Shown here piece by piece: positions 1 to 8,806 of a stretch of DNA of 35,388 nt. Position numbers and translations under genes: made by a program. A model generated the notes under the pieces. That model was not told the DNA's origin and searched no databases. It worked only from the letters and a program-made list of their open reading frames with translations. Position 1 is the first letter of the stretch. Every line of letters starts with the position of its first letter. Source of the stretch: WJMD01 sp964596015 (GTDB lineage Bacteria > Joyebacterota > Joyebacteria > Joyebacterales > Joyebacteraceae); NCBI GenBank assembly GCA_964596015.1, contig CAZQSB010000026.1, positions 1 to 35,388 on the forward strand. The letters run 5' to 3'.

Positions 1-1487
1 ACCGCCCGGTCGTTCTCACCGTCGGCGTCGGGCGAGAACGGGTTCGGGCTGACCGTGAGCGTTCCGTCGGACGGCAGATGACCGATGAGAATGCTGTTCG
101 CGCGCCCCGGGGTCGCACCCTCGGGCGCGACACAGCTGCCCCAGCTTGCGGGGTCGCCGCCGTCGAGGTCGGGACGCACCCGCTCCAGTGAGACGTCGCG
201 GCCTCCGCCCCAGCCACGCTCGTACGCCACGCTCTCGACCGGCGTGCCGAACTCGTCCAGCACCATCACGACGTCGTCGGTCGAGAGAGCCTCCCATCCA
301 TCCGTGGAGATCACCGGAGCCCCCCAGGCGTTCACGAGCTCCGGGTCGCGCGCTACGACGAGAAACGCCCCAGGAGAGACCAGGTGCCGGCCGTGTCCTC
401 CCTGGAGGTCCCCCGACGCGGCGCTTCCGGTCGGCTGAGCCGGATGTGAGGGCAGGCCCGCTGAGGACGCGCCTGCGTTCAGCGGATGAGCATCCTCGTC
501 GTCGCCGAGGCGCCATCCGGTCACATCGAGCGTCTCCGCGACCATCGAGACGAGCTCGACCCACTCCGTCGCACTGTCGCCGGGCGAGTGCATGAGTTCG
601 TTCAGCCGGAGGACGCCCGCCGCGCCGCCCACGGTCACCGACGTCGCCGCGACGTTGTTTGAGGGGTCACCGTCGCCGTCGATGCCGGCCGACAGTCTGA
701 GCCGGTGGTACCCGGAAGCCGGGTCAGGCCAGACGATGACGACCTCGGTCGAGTCGCGGGGCTCGAGCGCCGCGGCGTGAGACTGACCGGCCAGGAGGAC
801 GTCTCCCGAGGTCAGCGACAGCGTGATGGAGCCGGCAGGCAGATCCTCGGCTCCCTCGTTCCTGACGACGGCGGAGACGGGGAGCTCCTCTCCCTCCGGA
901 AAGACCGCCCTTTCAGCGTGTCGCACTGAGACCGAGACGTCCCGGAGCACGCTGTTCCTCGAGCCCGGGGTCGGCGGTCGGGCCGCGAAGTCCAGGCTGT
1001 TGTCGTCGACATCCATGCAGTCGGGGAGCCGCGCGAGCGCGGATCCGCTCGCCACGTCGGCCGCGGGCGTGCCCTCCGAGTACTCCACGAAAAGCGGCTC
1101 TCCCCATCCGACGACGTCGACCACAGCGGTTCCGTCGGTCACCCGACAGCCGTCAGGCCCGTTCTGGAGGTCGAGAGCGGTCACGTGATCGGGGGGCGGC
1201 GCGACGTCGCGCTCGCCCACAACAAGGATGCCTCCGGGAGGAAGCTCGTCGAAGGGCCCGCCGATCCACTCGACGGTCCAGTCGTCCGGGTTGGCGCCGT
1301 TCCCGGTCTCGAGGGTCCATCCGGCGAGAGGCACCGTCGCGTGCCCGCAGTTCATGAGCTCGATGAACTCGAGCCCGGTGTCGGAGCCCTCCGGATCGTA
1401 GAGGACCTCATTGATGACGATGTCCGAAGCGCGAGCGCAGGTGGACAGAGCGACGCAGAGAAGCGCCGCCAGAAGATGGCGTGTCAT
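1..1487 (-). CDS. Secreted lamin-tail-domain protein, C-terminus cut by left edge
   Basis: The reading frame is open from an ATG at 1487 to the window edge, about 495 codons, and has no stop inside the window. It begins with a signal peptide (MTRHLLAALLCVALSTCARA) followed at once by DIVINEVLYDPEGSDTGLEFIEL, the characteristic opening of a lamin tail domain (LTD). A second LTD starts near residue 290 (LRLNELMHSPGDSATEWVEL). Between them lies a CARDB-like beta-sandwich region (SVSVRHAERAVFPEGEELPV). The last visible residues, TVSPNPFSPDADGENDRA, open a FlgD-like C-terminal domain like that of the giant protein at 18475-23799. It is likely exported and surface-attached or secreted. LTD proteins of this kind are common in FCB-type bacteria, and their roles are mostly unknown. 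Upstream Shine-Dalgarno support is weak, and a C-rich spacer separates it from the VWA gene. Confidence 0.85.
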   Translation of the reverse strand, partial: MTRHLLAALLCVALSTCARASDIVINEVLYDPEGSDTGLEFIELMNCGHATVPLAGWTLETGNGANPDDWTVEWIGGPFDELPPGGILVVGERDVAPPPDHVTALDLQNGPDGCRVTDGTAVVDVVGWGEPLFVEYSEGTPAADVASGSALARLPDCMDVDDNSLDFAARPPTPGSRNSVLRDVSVSVRHAERAVFPEGEELPVSAVVRNEGAEDLPAGSITLSLTSGDVLLAGQSHAAALEPRDSTEVVIVWPDPASGYHRLRLSAGIDGDGDPSNNVAATSVTVGGAAGVLRLNELMHSPGDSATEWVELVSMVAETLDVTGWRLGDDEDAHPLNAGASSAGLPSHPAQPTGSAASGDLQGGHGRHLVSPGAFLVVARDPELVNAWGAPVISTDGWEALSTDDVVMVLDEFGTPVESVAYERGWGGGRDVSLERVRPDLDGGDPASWGSCVAPEGATPGRANSILIGHLPSDGTLTVSPNPFSPDADGENDRA

Positions 1488-1531
1488 GGTCCTGGTCTCT
1501 TCGGGGAACGAGGGGACGTGGCAGCACAGGA

Positions 1532-1590
1532 GGTTCTGGGGGGTCTGGGGACCTGGGGTCTGGTGGCCTGGGAGGTCTCGGAGTCTGGGG
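1532..1590 (-). repeat. C-rich, G-poor degenerate CCAGACCC repeat; possible Rho-dependent terminator
   Basis: In the 129-bp spacer after the VWA stop codon, the transcribed (minus) strand is a run of imperfect CCAGACCCC-like units with few G and few T. The plus strand has G tracts at 1538-1543, 1547-1550, 1555-1558 and 1587-1590. A cytosine-rich, guanine-poor RNA just after a stop codon is the classical look of a Rho-utilization site. The opposite strand could form a G-quadruplex. Both readings are inference from composition. Confidence 0.45.
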
Positions 1591-1616
1591 CTTTGCGGAT
1601 CCGGCGGACGGGCTCG

Positions 1617-3737
1617 CTACGGCATGCCCTTCCGTCGCCGGAGGATCCACTCGACGGAGAGCAGGCCGACGAAGGTCATGAGGAGCCAGGGGGTGTCCCA
1701 GAGCTCGTACTCGCGGGTCCGCCGCCGTCCGACGCGTTCGAGCGGCAGCTCCTCCGGGAGCTCATCCAGCGTTCGCGGCGTCACGTAGGCGCCGCCGGTG
1801 AGCTCGGCGAGTCGCCGGAGGGCGGAGGCGCGGCGTCTGACGTCGGCGTCCTCCAGCGCGAACGGCTCCACCTCGAAGGTGCCCTCGTCGGTCCCGACCA
1901 CCTCGCCGTCGGCGCTCGCGACGGCCCGGTACTCGTAGACACCCGGCGAAGGCGCCGCCAGCTCACCCTCGTAGCCGCCGACGACCGGCGCGAGGCTGAG
2001 GGTCGCCACCGGAGCCCCCCCGCCGCGCGAGACCTCCGCCTCGACCGAGGCGTCCGCCTCCGGCCTCAGGTCGCTCGTGTACACCTGAGCCCGGAAGGAG
2101 ACGACTCCGCCGACCGGGACCACGTCCGAGTCGGTCGTCACGGCGACCCGCTCGACCTCGCCCCGAGCGGTGAGCCACCTGGCGACGTTCGAGACGAAAC
2201 GACCGAAGAGCTCGTCGGACTCACCCGCCATCTTCCAGCGCCAGAACCCCTCGGCCAGCACAACGAGGAGCTGGCCCTCTCCGGCTCGCCCGCCCGTCAC
2301 CGCGACCGGCTGCCCGCCGGCCTCGCCCAGCGTCCGTCCTTCGGCGGAGACCGCGAAGGTGCCGTCCGGCGCCGTCCAGACGGGCGGAAGCTCGCCCCAC
2401 GCCAACAGGTTCTCCGAGCGACCGCTCCGTACTCTCAGGAGCGGCGAGCCCTCTCCCTCCGCAGTGAGCTCCATCCGGCGTTCCCGCGCCGAGCCGACGG
2501 GTCTCACGGCGTCGACCGGCAGGAACCCGGGCCACGTCTCCGGCGGGCCTTCCGGCAGCCCGAAGACGGCGAGACCACCACGTCTCTCCTCGACGAACGA
2601 CCGCAGCCAGTCCGCCGGAACCGGGGGTGACGTCCAGTCCGGGTCGACCAGGACGACGAGGTCGAACTCGTGCAGCCGGTCTCTGGAGCGCGGCAGACCG
2701 GCGCCTTCGCGGGCGACGGCCGTGAGCTCGACGTTCCGGTCCGACTCGAGCTCCCTCCTGAGGAACGCGTAGTCCCAGCCCGGTCGCGACGCGGCCAGAA
2801 GCACCCTGAACCGCCCCCTCAGAGCGGTCGTGACGACCACGCGCTCGTTGTTGCGGGTTACGATCTCGCCGGGCGCTTCGGGCACGCGCACCGTGTAGCG
2901 ATGCGCGCCCGGCTCGTCCGGACGCACGCGGAACGTGACCTCGACCTCCTCGCCGGTCCCCGAAAGCGAGACCACCCGCGAGTCGATGAGCGAGCCGTTC
3001 TCCAGGATCTCGACCGTTGTCTCGTCCCCGCCGAATCCGGCGCTCGTGATGCGGGCGACGACGGGGAGCGTCTCGCCCGCGTACGACACACGGTTGGTGA
3101 GAACCTCCTTGAGAGCGATGTCGACGGGGGGCTCAGCGCTTCCGACGCCGAGAACGAAGACCGGGGCGTCCAGGCGTTCTCCCGCCTCGACGGGGCTCCC
3201 GCCGCGGTTCGCCGCGCCGTCGGTGGCGAGTATCACGGCGCCGATGCTCCTCTCGGCCAGAAGGCGGTCGACCTGGAGAAGAGCGTTCTCGATGTCGGTG
3301 GCGTCCCCGTCGGGAGACGCCGGCTCGATGCCCGTGCGGCCCGCCTCGAGCGGCCTGACGTCCTCCGCGAACTCGTATGCGCGGACCTCGGCGTCGCGCG
3401 CGATGCGCTCGAGAAGCACGCCGTTCAGGAGGTCGAGCGCCTCTTCTCCGCGCCGGACCCCGCCCGTGCCGTCCTCCACCGACATGCTCCGCGAGCCGTC
3501 GAGAAGGACGGCGACGACAGGCCGCTCAGCGGCCACGGACGTCAGAGCGACAACCGGTTCAAGGAGCGCCGCGAACAGGACCACGAGGGCGGCCGCCCTG
3601 AGCGTGGCCAGACCGAGCCGCAGCCCCCGGCCGACGGTCGGCGGGACGCGGCGGTAGAACCACGCGGCAATGAACGGCGCCGCCGCGATCAGAGCGATGA
3701 AGATCCAGGCATTGTCCTGGTTGGCGAAGAGCCTCAC
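1617..3737 (-). CDS. VWA-domain integral membrane protein (BatA/glutamine-amidotransferase-like), translationally coupled to the debranching enzyme
   Basis: About 706 residues from a GTG at 3737. GGGAG lies 8 bases upstream, and the GTG overlaps the preceding stop as GTGA. An upstream in-frame start at 3863 exists but lies deep inside the debranching gene and lacks this support. The N-terminus has two membrane segments (about residues 10-28 and 42-66). A von Willebrand A domain follows with an intact metal-site motif DGSRSMS (D80, S82, S84) and LATDGAANRGG. Beta-sandwich regions and a GATase-like segment (LLAASRPGWDYAFLRREL) come next. The C-terminus has a last membrane helix (PWLLMTFVGLLSVEWIL) and a basic tail. 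The bulk should therefore face the periplasm. Proteins with this layout occur in Bat-like membrane complexes, but their function is unclear. Why one is coupled to glycogen metabolism is not evident. Confidence 0.85.
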   Translation of the reverse strand: MRLFANQDNAWIFIALIAAAPFIAAWFYRRVPPTVGRGLRLGLATLRAAALVVLFAALLEPVVALTSVAAERPVVAVLLDGSRSMSVEDGTGGVRRGEEALDLLNGVLLERIARDAEVRAYEFAEDVRPLEAGRTGIEPASPDGDATDIENALLQVDRLLAERSIGAVILATDGAANRGGSPVEAGERLDAPVFVLGVGSAEPPVDIALKEVLTNRVSYAGETLPVVARITSAGFGGDETTVEILENGSLIDSRVVSLSGTGEEVEVTFRVRPDEPGAHRYTVRVPEAPGEIVTRNNERVVVTTALRGRFRVLLAASRPGWDYAFLRRELESDRNVELTAVAREGAGLPRSRDRLHEFDLVVLVDPDWTSPPVPADWLRSFVEERRGGLAVFGLPEGPPETWPGFLPVDAVRPVGSARERRMELTAEGEGSPLLRVRSGRSENLLAWGELPPVWTAPDGTFAVSAEGRTLGEAGGQPVAVTGGRAGEGQLLVVLAEGFWRWKMAGESDELFGRFVSNVARWLTARGEVERVAVTTDSDVVPVGGVVSFRAQVYTSDLRPEADASVEAEVSRGGGAPVATLSLAPVVGGYEGELAAPSPGVYEYRAVASADGEVVGTDEGTFEVEPFALEDADVRRRASALRRLAELTGGAYVTPRTLDELPEELPLERVGRRRTREYELWDTPWLLMTFVGLLSVEWILRRRKGMP

Positions 3738-6148
3738 GAGCTGGGCTCCCCATCGGAGGACGCGGGCAGAGACGGAGCACCATCGGGGCCGCCGGCTGGT
3801 CCGGACGCCGACCCGTCCGCGTTCTCGACCTCCGTGAACCAGCCGTCGTCGGTCTTCCTGCACACGAACGAGACGGTTCGTCCCGGCCTGAGGTCCGCCT
3901 CGGCGCTGAGGGGCTCGGCGCGCTCGTCGGCCCAGGGCGGCACACGGAGGCGGAAGCGGAGCTCGAGCGGAGCGAGTTCGTCGGACGCCGTCAGAGTGAA
4001 GCGGGCGACGCCCGCCTCCCTCTCGACCCGGTAGAAGACCTCGACCACGCCTCCCCCCAGGTGGACCGGGGCGCGGACCCAGGAGAGCGGCTCGGGCAGC
4101 GAGGGTTCGACGACCAGGACGCCACGCAGAAGGTCGGGGCGGATGCCCAGATAGTCCTGATAGAAGTTCCTGAGGAACTCCGCGAGACTCCAGGCCTGCG
4201 AGACGGCCCCGGCCACGTTCTCCTCGCCCTCCGGCGGCACGCCGTTCCGGAGCTCCGGGAGCGTCCCCGCAGCACCCTCCTCATAGAAGAGCTCCGAGAG
4301 CATCCGCGTCTGCTCCCACGCCGCGCCCACGCGCCCTTCCTTCACGAACGCGCTCACCACGGGACCCGTGAGCCACACCCAGACGTCGCCGTTGTGGTAC
4401 GCCTCATCGAAATGGTAGTGCTCGAGGTCGAGGTGTCTCGGGTGAAAATCCGGGTCCTCGGGGTCGAGCGAGGTGACGCCGTGCTTCAGGACGCAGTGCG
4501 CCGCGACGGTCGAGACCACGGCGCTCCGGTCCTGGTCGTCCAGAATGGGCTCCCACGGCACCGTGACCGCGAAGACCTGGTTGGGACGCATCTTGTGGTC
4601 CGGCGTGCCGTCGGGGTCGAGATGGTCGTAGAGTCCCGCGCCGTCGGCCCGCCTGAAGAACCGCACGAAGGCCTCACGGACGCGCAGGGAGTGCTCGAGC
4701 CAGCGAGCGGCCCTCTTCTTCTTTCCGACGGCCTTCGCGATCTCCGCTCCGGACTCGAGCGCGGTGATCCAGAGCGCCTGCACCTCCACGGCGCGGTCGC
4801 CGCGCGGCGAGTGCGGGTGCTCCTCTCCGCCCGCGTCCATCCAGGTCTCGGCGTTCCCGTGTGTGAGGAACCCGTGCTCGTCCGTCCTTCGCTCGATGCT
4901 CCCCTCCAGGGCGCGCTCGACGGTCTTGAACACGCGCTTCGCGAACGCCACGTCGCCGGTGTAGCGGAGATACTCAGCGGTCTCGCGCACGAACCACGAG
5001 GTCCCGTCCGCCGTGTTGTAGTAGACCTCTCCGGGCATCGCGAAGTTGGGAATCCTCCCGTAGTGAGGTGAGCTCTCGTCCTTCTGCTGAAGCTCCCCGA
5101 ACGACTCGAGGATGTCCCGCGCCACGTCGAAGGCGCCGCGGACCAGGCACGCGCCCGGCAGGCTGATGAACGTGTCACGACCCCAGTAGTTGGGGAACCA
5201 ATGGAGCCCCGCGAAGATGCCGCGCCCGAGCTGGTTCATGATGAGGCTGTCGACCGACGCCGCGGCCCAGAGGAGCGACAGCCTGTAGTCCTCGTCGGAG
5301 GCCTCGACGCCTATGCCATCGAGGACCTCGGAGACCCGGCGCATCTTGGCGTCGTAGAGCGCGAACTCGTCCTCGACCCCGCGCCGCGCGAGCTTGATCG
5401 CCTCGTCCAGCGTGTCGCCCACGGCGACCGTGAACGTCGCCTGCGCGGGGAAATCGGCGTCCGCCTCGAACTCGAACTCGAGGCGGCCGGGGATGAACGG
5501 AGCGGCCGAGCCCATCGCGCGGCGCGCCGCGTCCTTCGTGTAGGTGGTCTGTCTGTAAGCCGGCTCCGGCACGAACCTCAGGGGACGGTCGGACGAGAAC
5601 GCGACCCAGACGGGATAGTCATCCTGGTCGGTGCGCTCCGTGTGGTCGATGCGACGGGCGGCGAGCGTGTTCGTCTTGGGCTCCCAGAACGTCTGGTATT
5701 CGGGCCTGCCCTCCTCCCAGACGCTCCGAATGTCGATGCGGGGGATGTACGCCGCGCGCCCCCGGTAGTTCGTGTTCAGACCTACGATGAGGATGTTCTC
5801 CTCGTCCGCGAGGAAGACCGTCTCGGTCGTTCGCTCGAAGAGATACTCGCGGGTCATGCTCTGCGGCAGAACGCAGGAGTGCCTGATGCCCCACGACGCG
5901 AGCGGCGTGTCGCCGACGATCAGCTCCCAGCTCTCGACGTACTTGTGAAGATCGACGACGAGTCCGGAGTAGCTCCGTGAGCGCGTGACTCCCGTCTCGC
6001 CCGCGTAGTAGGCCCGCTCCTTGTTCGTCAGGATGTACTCTCTGGACACCTTCGGCCCGGTCACGATCTGAAGGCCTCGGCGGCGTCCCGACGTCGGAAG
6101 AACGTCGTCTCCCGCGTCGCACGCTGTGTGTCGCAAGTTCCCTGCCAT
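3734..6148 (-). CDS. Glycogen debranching enzyme, archaeal/bacterial GDE type (amylo-alpha-1,6-glucosidase)
   Basis: 804 residues from ATG 6148, with a GGCAGG-type ribosome site just upstream. The N-terminal ~300 residues form the GDE N-terminal beta-sandwich domain, recognisable from the opening YILTNKERAYYAGE and then GLVVDLHKYVESWEL. The C-terminal ~400 residues are the amylo-alpha-1,6-glucosidase (alpha/alpha)6 barrel, with FPNYWGRDTFISLPG near residue 320, GNAETWMDAGGEEHPHSPRG and HNGDVWVWLTGP. There is no signal peptide, so the enzyme is predicted to be cytoplasmic. In this family it removes alpha-1,6 branches from glycogen or limit dextrins. It sits directly downstream of the secreted GH57 enzyme and the MalEFG-type transporter, which suggests that imported branched oligosaccharides are its substrate. 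Storage glycogen is the alternative. The first ~25 residues look non-conserved, so a start slightly further in is possible. Confidence 0.92.
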   Translation of the reverse strand: MAGNLRHTACDAGDDVLPTSGRRRGLQIVTGPKVSREYILTNKERAYYAGETGVTRSRSYSGLVVDLHKYVESWELIVGDTPLASWGIRHSCVLPQSMTREYLFERTTETVFLADEENILIVGLNTNYRGRAAYIPRIDIRSVWEEGRPEYQTFWEPKTNTLAARRIDHTERTDQDDYPVWVAFSSDRPLRFVPEPAYRQTTYTKDAARRAMGSAAPFIPGRLEFEFEADADFPAQATFTVAVGDTLDEAIKLARRGVEDEFALYDAKMRRVSEVLDGIGVEASDEDYRLSLLWAAASVDSLIMNQLGRGIFAGLHWFPNYWGRDTFISLPGACLVRGAFDVARDILESFGELQQKDESSPHYGRIPNFAMPGEVYYNTADGTSWFVRETAEYLRYTGDVAFAKRVFKTVERALEGSIERRTDEHGFLTHGNAETWMDAGGEEHPHSPRGDRAVEVQALWITALESGAEIAKAVGKKKRAARWLEHSLRVREAFVRFFRRADGAGLYDHLDPDGTPDHKMRPNQVFAVTVPWEPILDDQDRSAVVSTVAAHCVLKHGVTSLDPEDPDFHPRHLDLEHYHFDEAYHNGDVWVWLTGPVVSAFVKEGRVGAAWEQTRMLSELFYEEGAAGTLPELRNGVPPEGEENVAGAVSQAWSLAEFLRNFYQDYLGIRPDLLRGVLVVEPSLPEPLSWVRAPVHLGGGVVEVFYRVEREAGVARFTLTASDELAPLELRFRLRVPPWADERAEPLSAEADLRPGRTVSFVCRKTDDGWFTEVENADGSASGPAGGPDGAPSLPASSDGEPSS

Positions 6149-6166
6149 CCCCTACCTGCCCTGAGC

Positions 6167-6185
6167 GCCGGGCCCCCGGCCCGGC
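6167..6185. repeat. Perfect GC-rich inverted repeat in the GH57-GDE spacer
   Basis: Arms GCCGGGCC and GGCCCGGC are separated by CCC, between the GH57 stop and the debranching-enzyme start. The predicted RNA hairpin is very stable and lies about 20 bases before the GDE start codon. No T-run follows on the transcribed strand, so it is more likely an attenuating or mRNA-processing stem than a standard terminator. Confidence 0.5.
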
Positions 6186-6189
6186 GTCT

Positions 6190-6204
6190 GTCAATTCGGT
6201 TGAC
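6190..6204. promoter_or_regulatory. Operator-like palindrome GTCAA-N5-TTGAC
   Basis: An exact 15-bp dyad, GTCAATTCGGTTGAC, lies beside the strong hairpin in the same spacer. The minus strand contains TTGACA here, a perfect -35 match, but nothing like a -10 box lies 16-18 bases downstream. I therefore read it as a possible regulator-binding site, not a promoter. No regulator gene is present in the window to assign to it. Confidence 0.3.
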
Positions 6205-6264
6205 GGAGCCGCGGCGCGACCGGTCGGCCGCGCGCCGGACGCCGGGCGACCGCCCGCGTCACTT

Positions 6265-8709
6265 CTATTTCACCACCAGAACCGAGTTCTGCCCGCCGTA
6301 CGGATCGGCCGCGGTCACAGGATTCCCGGCGTCGGTCTCCCAGCGCGCCCCGCCGTCGATCACGAACTTGTACTCGTAGCGGCCGGGCTCGACATCGACG
6401 ACCCCGGTCCAGACGCCGTCGCCGTCCTCGTCCGTGAGTGGCGTCGCCGACGTGCTCCAGGCATTGAACTCACCCGCGACATGAACGCTTGAGGCATCGG
6501 GCGCCTCGTGACTGAAGAGGACGCCCTCTTCGAGGAACACGGGGCCGCCCAGAAGCTCGGGCTCGCCGTCGTCCTCGCCTCGGGCCATGACGCCGGTCTC
6601 GACGCCCTTATCAACGGTCCTCTTCTCTTCGAGGATCGACCGGTCGAGCATGTCCGGGGGCTCGACCGCGATGAGCTCGTAGACGTTCCTGAGGGTCCCG
6701 CGGAAGATGCGATCGAAGTCCTCCTCGAGAGACGTGCTCTGGTCGGCGCCGTACCACCAGAACCAGTCGCTTCCCTCGGCGGCGTAGATCTCGTCGTACG
6801 CCCGCTCGAGCGCGTCGTCGCTCGCCGGCGTCCCGCTCGCGTAGATTCCGAGGTCCTCGCGCACCTTCGCCAGATAGCGCCACGCCGTGTTCTCCTCCGG
6901 CTCGCCGATCCACGTGGAGAAGTCGTGGCTGATCCACGACCCCGCCCAGAGGTGGTCGATGGTCTCGACGGGCGGATGGGCGTCCAGGTGCTCGGAAACG
7001 GTCACGACGTCGAGCCACCCGGCGCGGCTCATCTGGTCGTACCAGGAGTGGAAGAACTCCTTGCCGTCGTTCTCATACCACTCCCACGCGTTCTCGCCGT
7101 CGAGGATGATCGGCACCACGTACGTCCGGTCGTCGCCCGCCAGATCCCTGTGGATCTGATGGAGGCTCCGCATCATGTGGTTCGCCGCCTCGACGCCGTC
7201 CATCTTGCCGAAGTTGAACCCGATGTCGTCCGACAGGCGATGGTCGCGGAAGATGGTCGCCATCCTCTGACCTTCGTCCTCGACCCAGTACATCTGGTAG
7301 CGCTGCCGGTCGTTCAGACTCGAAGCGCCGAGCGACCGCTGGAGCACCTGGTCGTCGGACGCCATCCAGTCGAAGTCCTCGGCGGCGACTATAGCCACGA
7401 TCTCCTCGGCGACCGCGCCCTCGGCGGGCCACAGTCCTCTCGGGGCGGCGCCGAAGAGCCCCTCGTAGTAGTCGGCGGCCATCTCGACCTGGCGCTCGGC
7501 GTCCTCCGGATACGAGAAGAGGTCCTCCGGCAGGACGATGTTCGGCATCGCCACCTTCGCAAGGTCGGTGTCGACCAGGAGCGGAAGAATGGGATGATAG
7601 AACGGCGTCGTGATGACCTCGAGCCGTCCTTCGTTCTGCAGCTCGCGGTGGATCGGGACGACGTTCTGCGCGATCGCCATCTGCGTGTCGATGATCTCTC
7701 GCTTGTCGGCCTCGGTGAAGTCGCGACCCTTCTCGATGAGGTGCTTCACGGTCGCCACCGTGCCGTCGGGGAGCTCGACGTCGCCGTCCTGAAAGTCGGG
7801 ATCGAACCACGATAGGTTGAACCACGCCTGAAGGTCGCGCCAGTCCTGCTCCGAGAACTCCGCCGCCGCCTCCTTGAGCTCCTCGCGCGTGTCTCCGCCC
7901 TTCATGTCCTTGAGCTCGCCGTACCGCGGCCACACATGGATCATGTTGTCCCAGTGCGCGTTGAAGAAGTGCGTCAGGAGGAAGATCTTGTCGTCGAGCG
8001 TGAGGTCGGCCGCGTCCTTCAGCGTCATCCTGAGGTAGCGGTCGGTCGCGCCGCCCGCGCGGTAGCCCTCGATGATGTCGGCGAGCTGTGTCAGGAGGAC
8101 CGGCGTCAGGTTGATGGTGAAGTGAATGTCCGGGTAGTCCTGGAGTATCGCTGCCATGTCGTAGTAGTCCTTGATGGCGTGGAGCCGGACCCACGGCTCA
8201 TGATACTCGCCCGTCTGGAGGTTCTTCAGGTACTTCGGCTGATGCTGGTGCCAGACGATGGCCACGCTGAGCGGTCTTCCGGCCGGCTCCAGCGCATCGA
8301 CCACGGGCTCGAAGTCCTCAGGACCGTCGAGAGCTCCGAGAACGACCTCCCCGTCCATGGTGACCGACATGACGGAGTTCATGCCTCCGTAGTTGTCGTC
8401 GACCTGTTCGGGGTTCTCGGGGTCGGAACGCCACTCGGCGCCGCCGTCGATGACGAACTTGTACTGGTAGGTCCTGCCGGTCTGCAGGTCCATGACGACC
8501 TGCCACACGCCGTCGCCGTCCTCATCGGACATGGGCGTCGCCTCGGGATCCCACGCGTTGAACTCGCCGGCAAGATGCACGGTCTCGGCGTCGGGCGCCT
8601 CCACGGTGAACCGGACGCCGCCCTCGACAGCCTCGGGAAGCGCGCGGGCGCTCACCGAGAGCGCGAGAAGCGCGGCCATGACCAGCATGAACTCTGTTCT
8701 CTGCCTCAT
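6265..8709 (-). CDS. Secreted GH57 alpha-amylase/amylopullulanase with N- and C-terminal glycogen-binding modules
   Basis: 814 residues from ATG 8709, with GAGGTG five bases upstream. Residues 1-23 are a signal peptide ending ARA. A glycogen-binding (AMPK-beta/CBM48-like) module occupies about 30-117 (VHLAGEFNAW, YQYKFVIDGG, YGGMNSV). The GH57 catalytic domain starts near 146 with WHQHQPKYL (H154-H156). The conserved WPAEGA motif places the nucleophile at E430, and SDDQ (D452/D453) holds the acid/base residue. A second glycogen-binding module fills about 729-814 and ends the protein. GH57 enzymes of this sort cleave alpha-1,4 and often alpha-1,6 bonds of starch, glycogen or pullulan. The signal peptide places this one in the periplasm or outside the cell. 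It lies downstream of the transporter and Glucodextran_C genes. Whether it is an amylase or a pullulanase cannot be decided from sequence alone. Confidence 0.93.
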   Translation of the reverse strand: MRQRTEFMLVMAALLALSVSARALPEAVEGGVRFTVEAPDAETVHLAGEFNAWDPEATPMSDEDGDGVWQVVMDLQTGRTYQYKFVIDGGAEWRSDPENPEQVDDNYGGMNSVMSVTMDGEVVLGALDGPEDFEPVVDALEPAGRPLSVAIVWHQHQPKYLKNLQTGEYHEPWVRLHAIKDYYDMAAILQDYPDIHFTINLTPVLLTQLADIIEGYRAGGATDRYLRMTLKDAADLTLDDKIFLLTHFFNAHWDNMIHVWPRYGELKDMKGGDTREELKEAAAEFSEQDWRDLQAWFNLSWFDPDFQDGDVELPDGTVATVKHLIEKGRDFTEADKREIIDTQMAIAQNVVPIHRELQNEGRLEVITTPFYHPILPLLVDTDLAKVAMPNIVLPEDLFSYPEDAERQVEMAADYYEGLFGAAPRGLWPAEGAVAEEIVAIVAAEDFDWMASDDQVLQRSLGASSLNDRQRYQMYWVEDEGQRMATIFRDHRLSDDIGFNFGKMDGVEAANHMMRSLHQIHRDLAGDDRTYVVPIILDGENAWEWYENDGKEFFHSWYDQMSRAGWLDVVTVSEHLDAHPPVETIDHLWAGSWISHDFSTWIGEPEENTAWRYLAKVREDLGIYASGTPASDDALERAYDEIYAAEGSDWFWWYGADQSTSLEEDFDRIFRGTLRNVYELIAVEPPDMLDRSILEEKRTVDKGVETGVMARGEDDGEPELLGGPVFLEEGVLFSHEAPDASSVHVAGEFNAWSTSATPLTDEDGDGVWTGVVDVEPGRYEYKFVIDGGARWETDAGNPVTAADPYGGQNSVLVVK

Positions 8710-8732
8710 CTCTCCACCTCGCCCTCAAACCA

Positions 8733-8768
8733 CGATCGGCTCCGTCTGATGCCTTAGGGAGCCGATCG
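8733..8768. repeat. 11-bp-arm perfect inverted repeat upstream of the GH57 gene
   Basis: Arms CGATCGGCTCC (8733-8743) and GGAGCCGATCG (8758-8768) are separated by 14 bases. They lie between the Glucodextran_C gene and the GH57 ribosome site. In RNA they would form a long stem about 25 bases before the GH57 start. It could be an intercistronic stability or attenuation element, or in DNA a regulator site. Confidence 0.6.
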
Positions 8769-8773
8769 CGGAC

Positions 8774-8786
8774 CTCCGGTCCGGAG
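8774..8786. repeat. Second short palindrome in the same spacer
   Basis: CTCCGG-T-CCGGAG is an exact dyad five bases from the 8733-8768 repeat. It may be a second stem or part of a composite operator. Confidence 0.35.
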
Positions 8787-8806
8787 ACCGGGAGTGCCTC
8801 AGGTCG

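Noticed and set aside
6178..6200. TTGACA as a -35 box for a debranching-enzyme promoter
   Set aside because: The sequence 16-18 bases downstream is GC-only hairpin DNA with no -10 resemblance.
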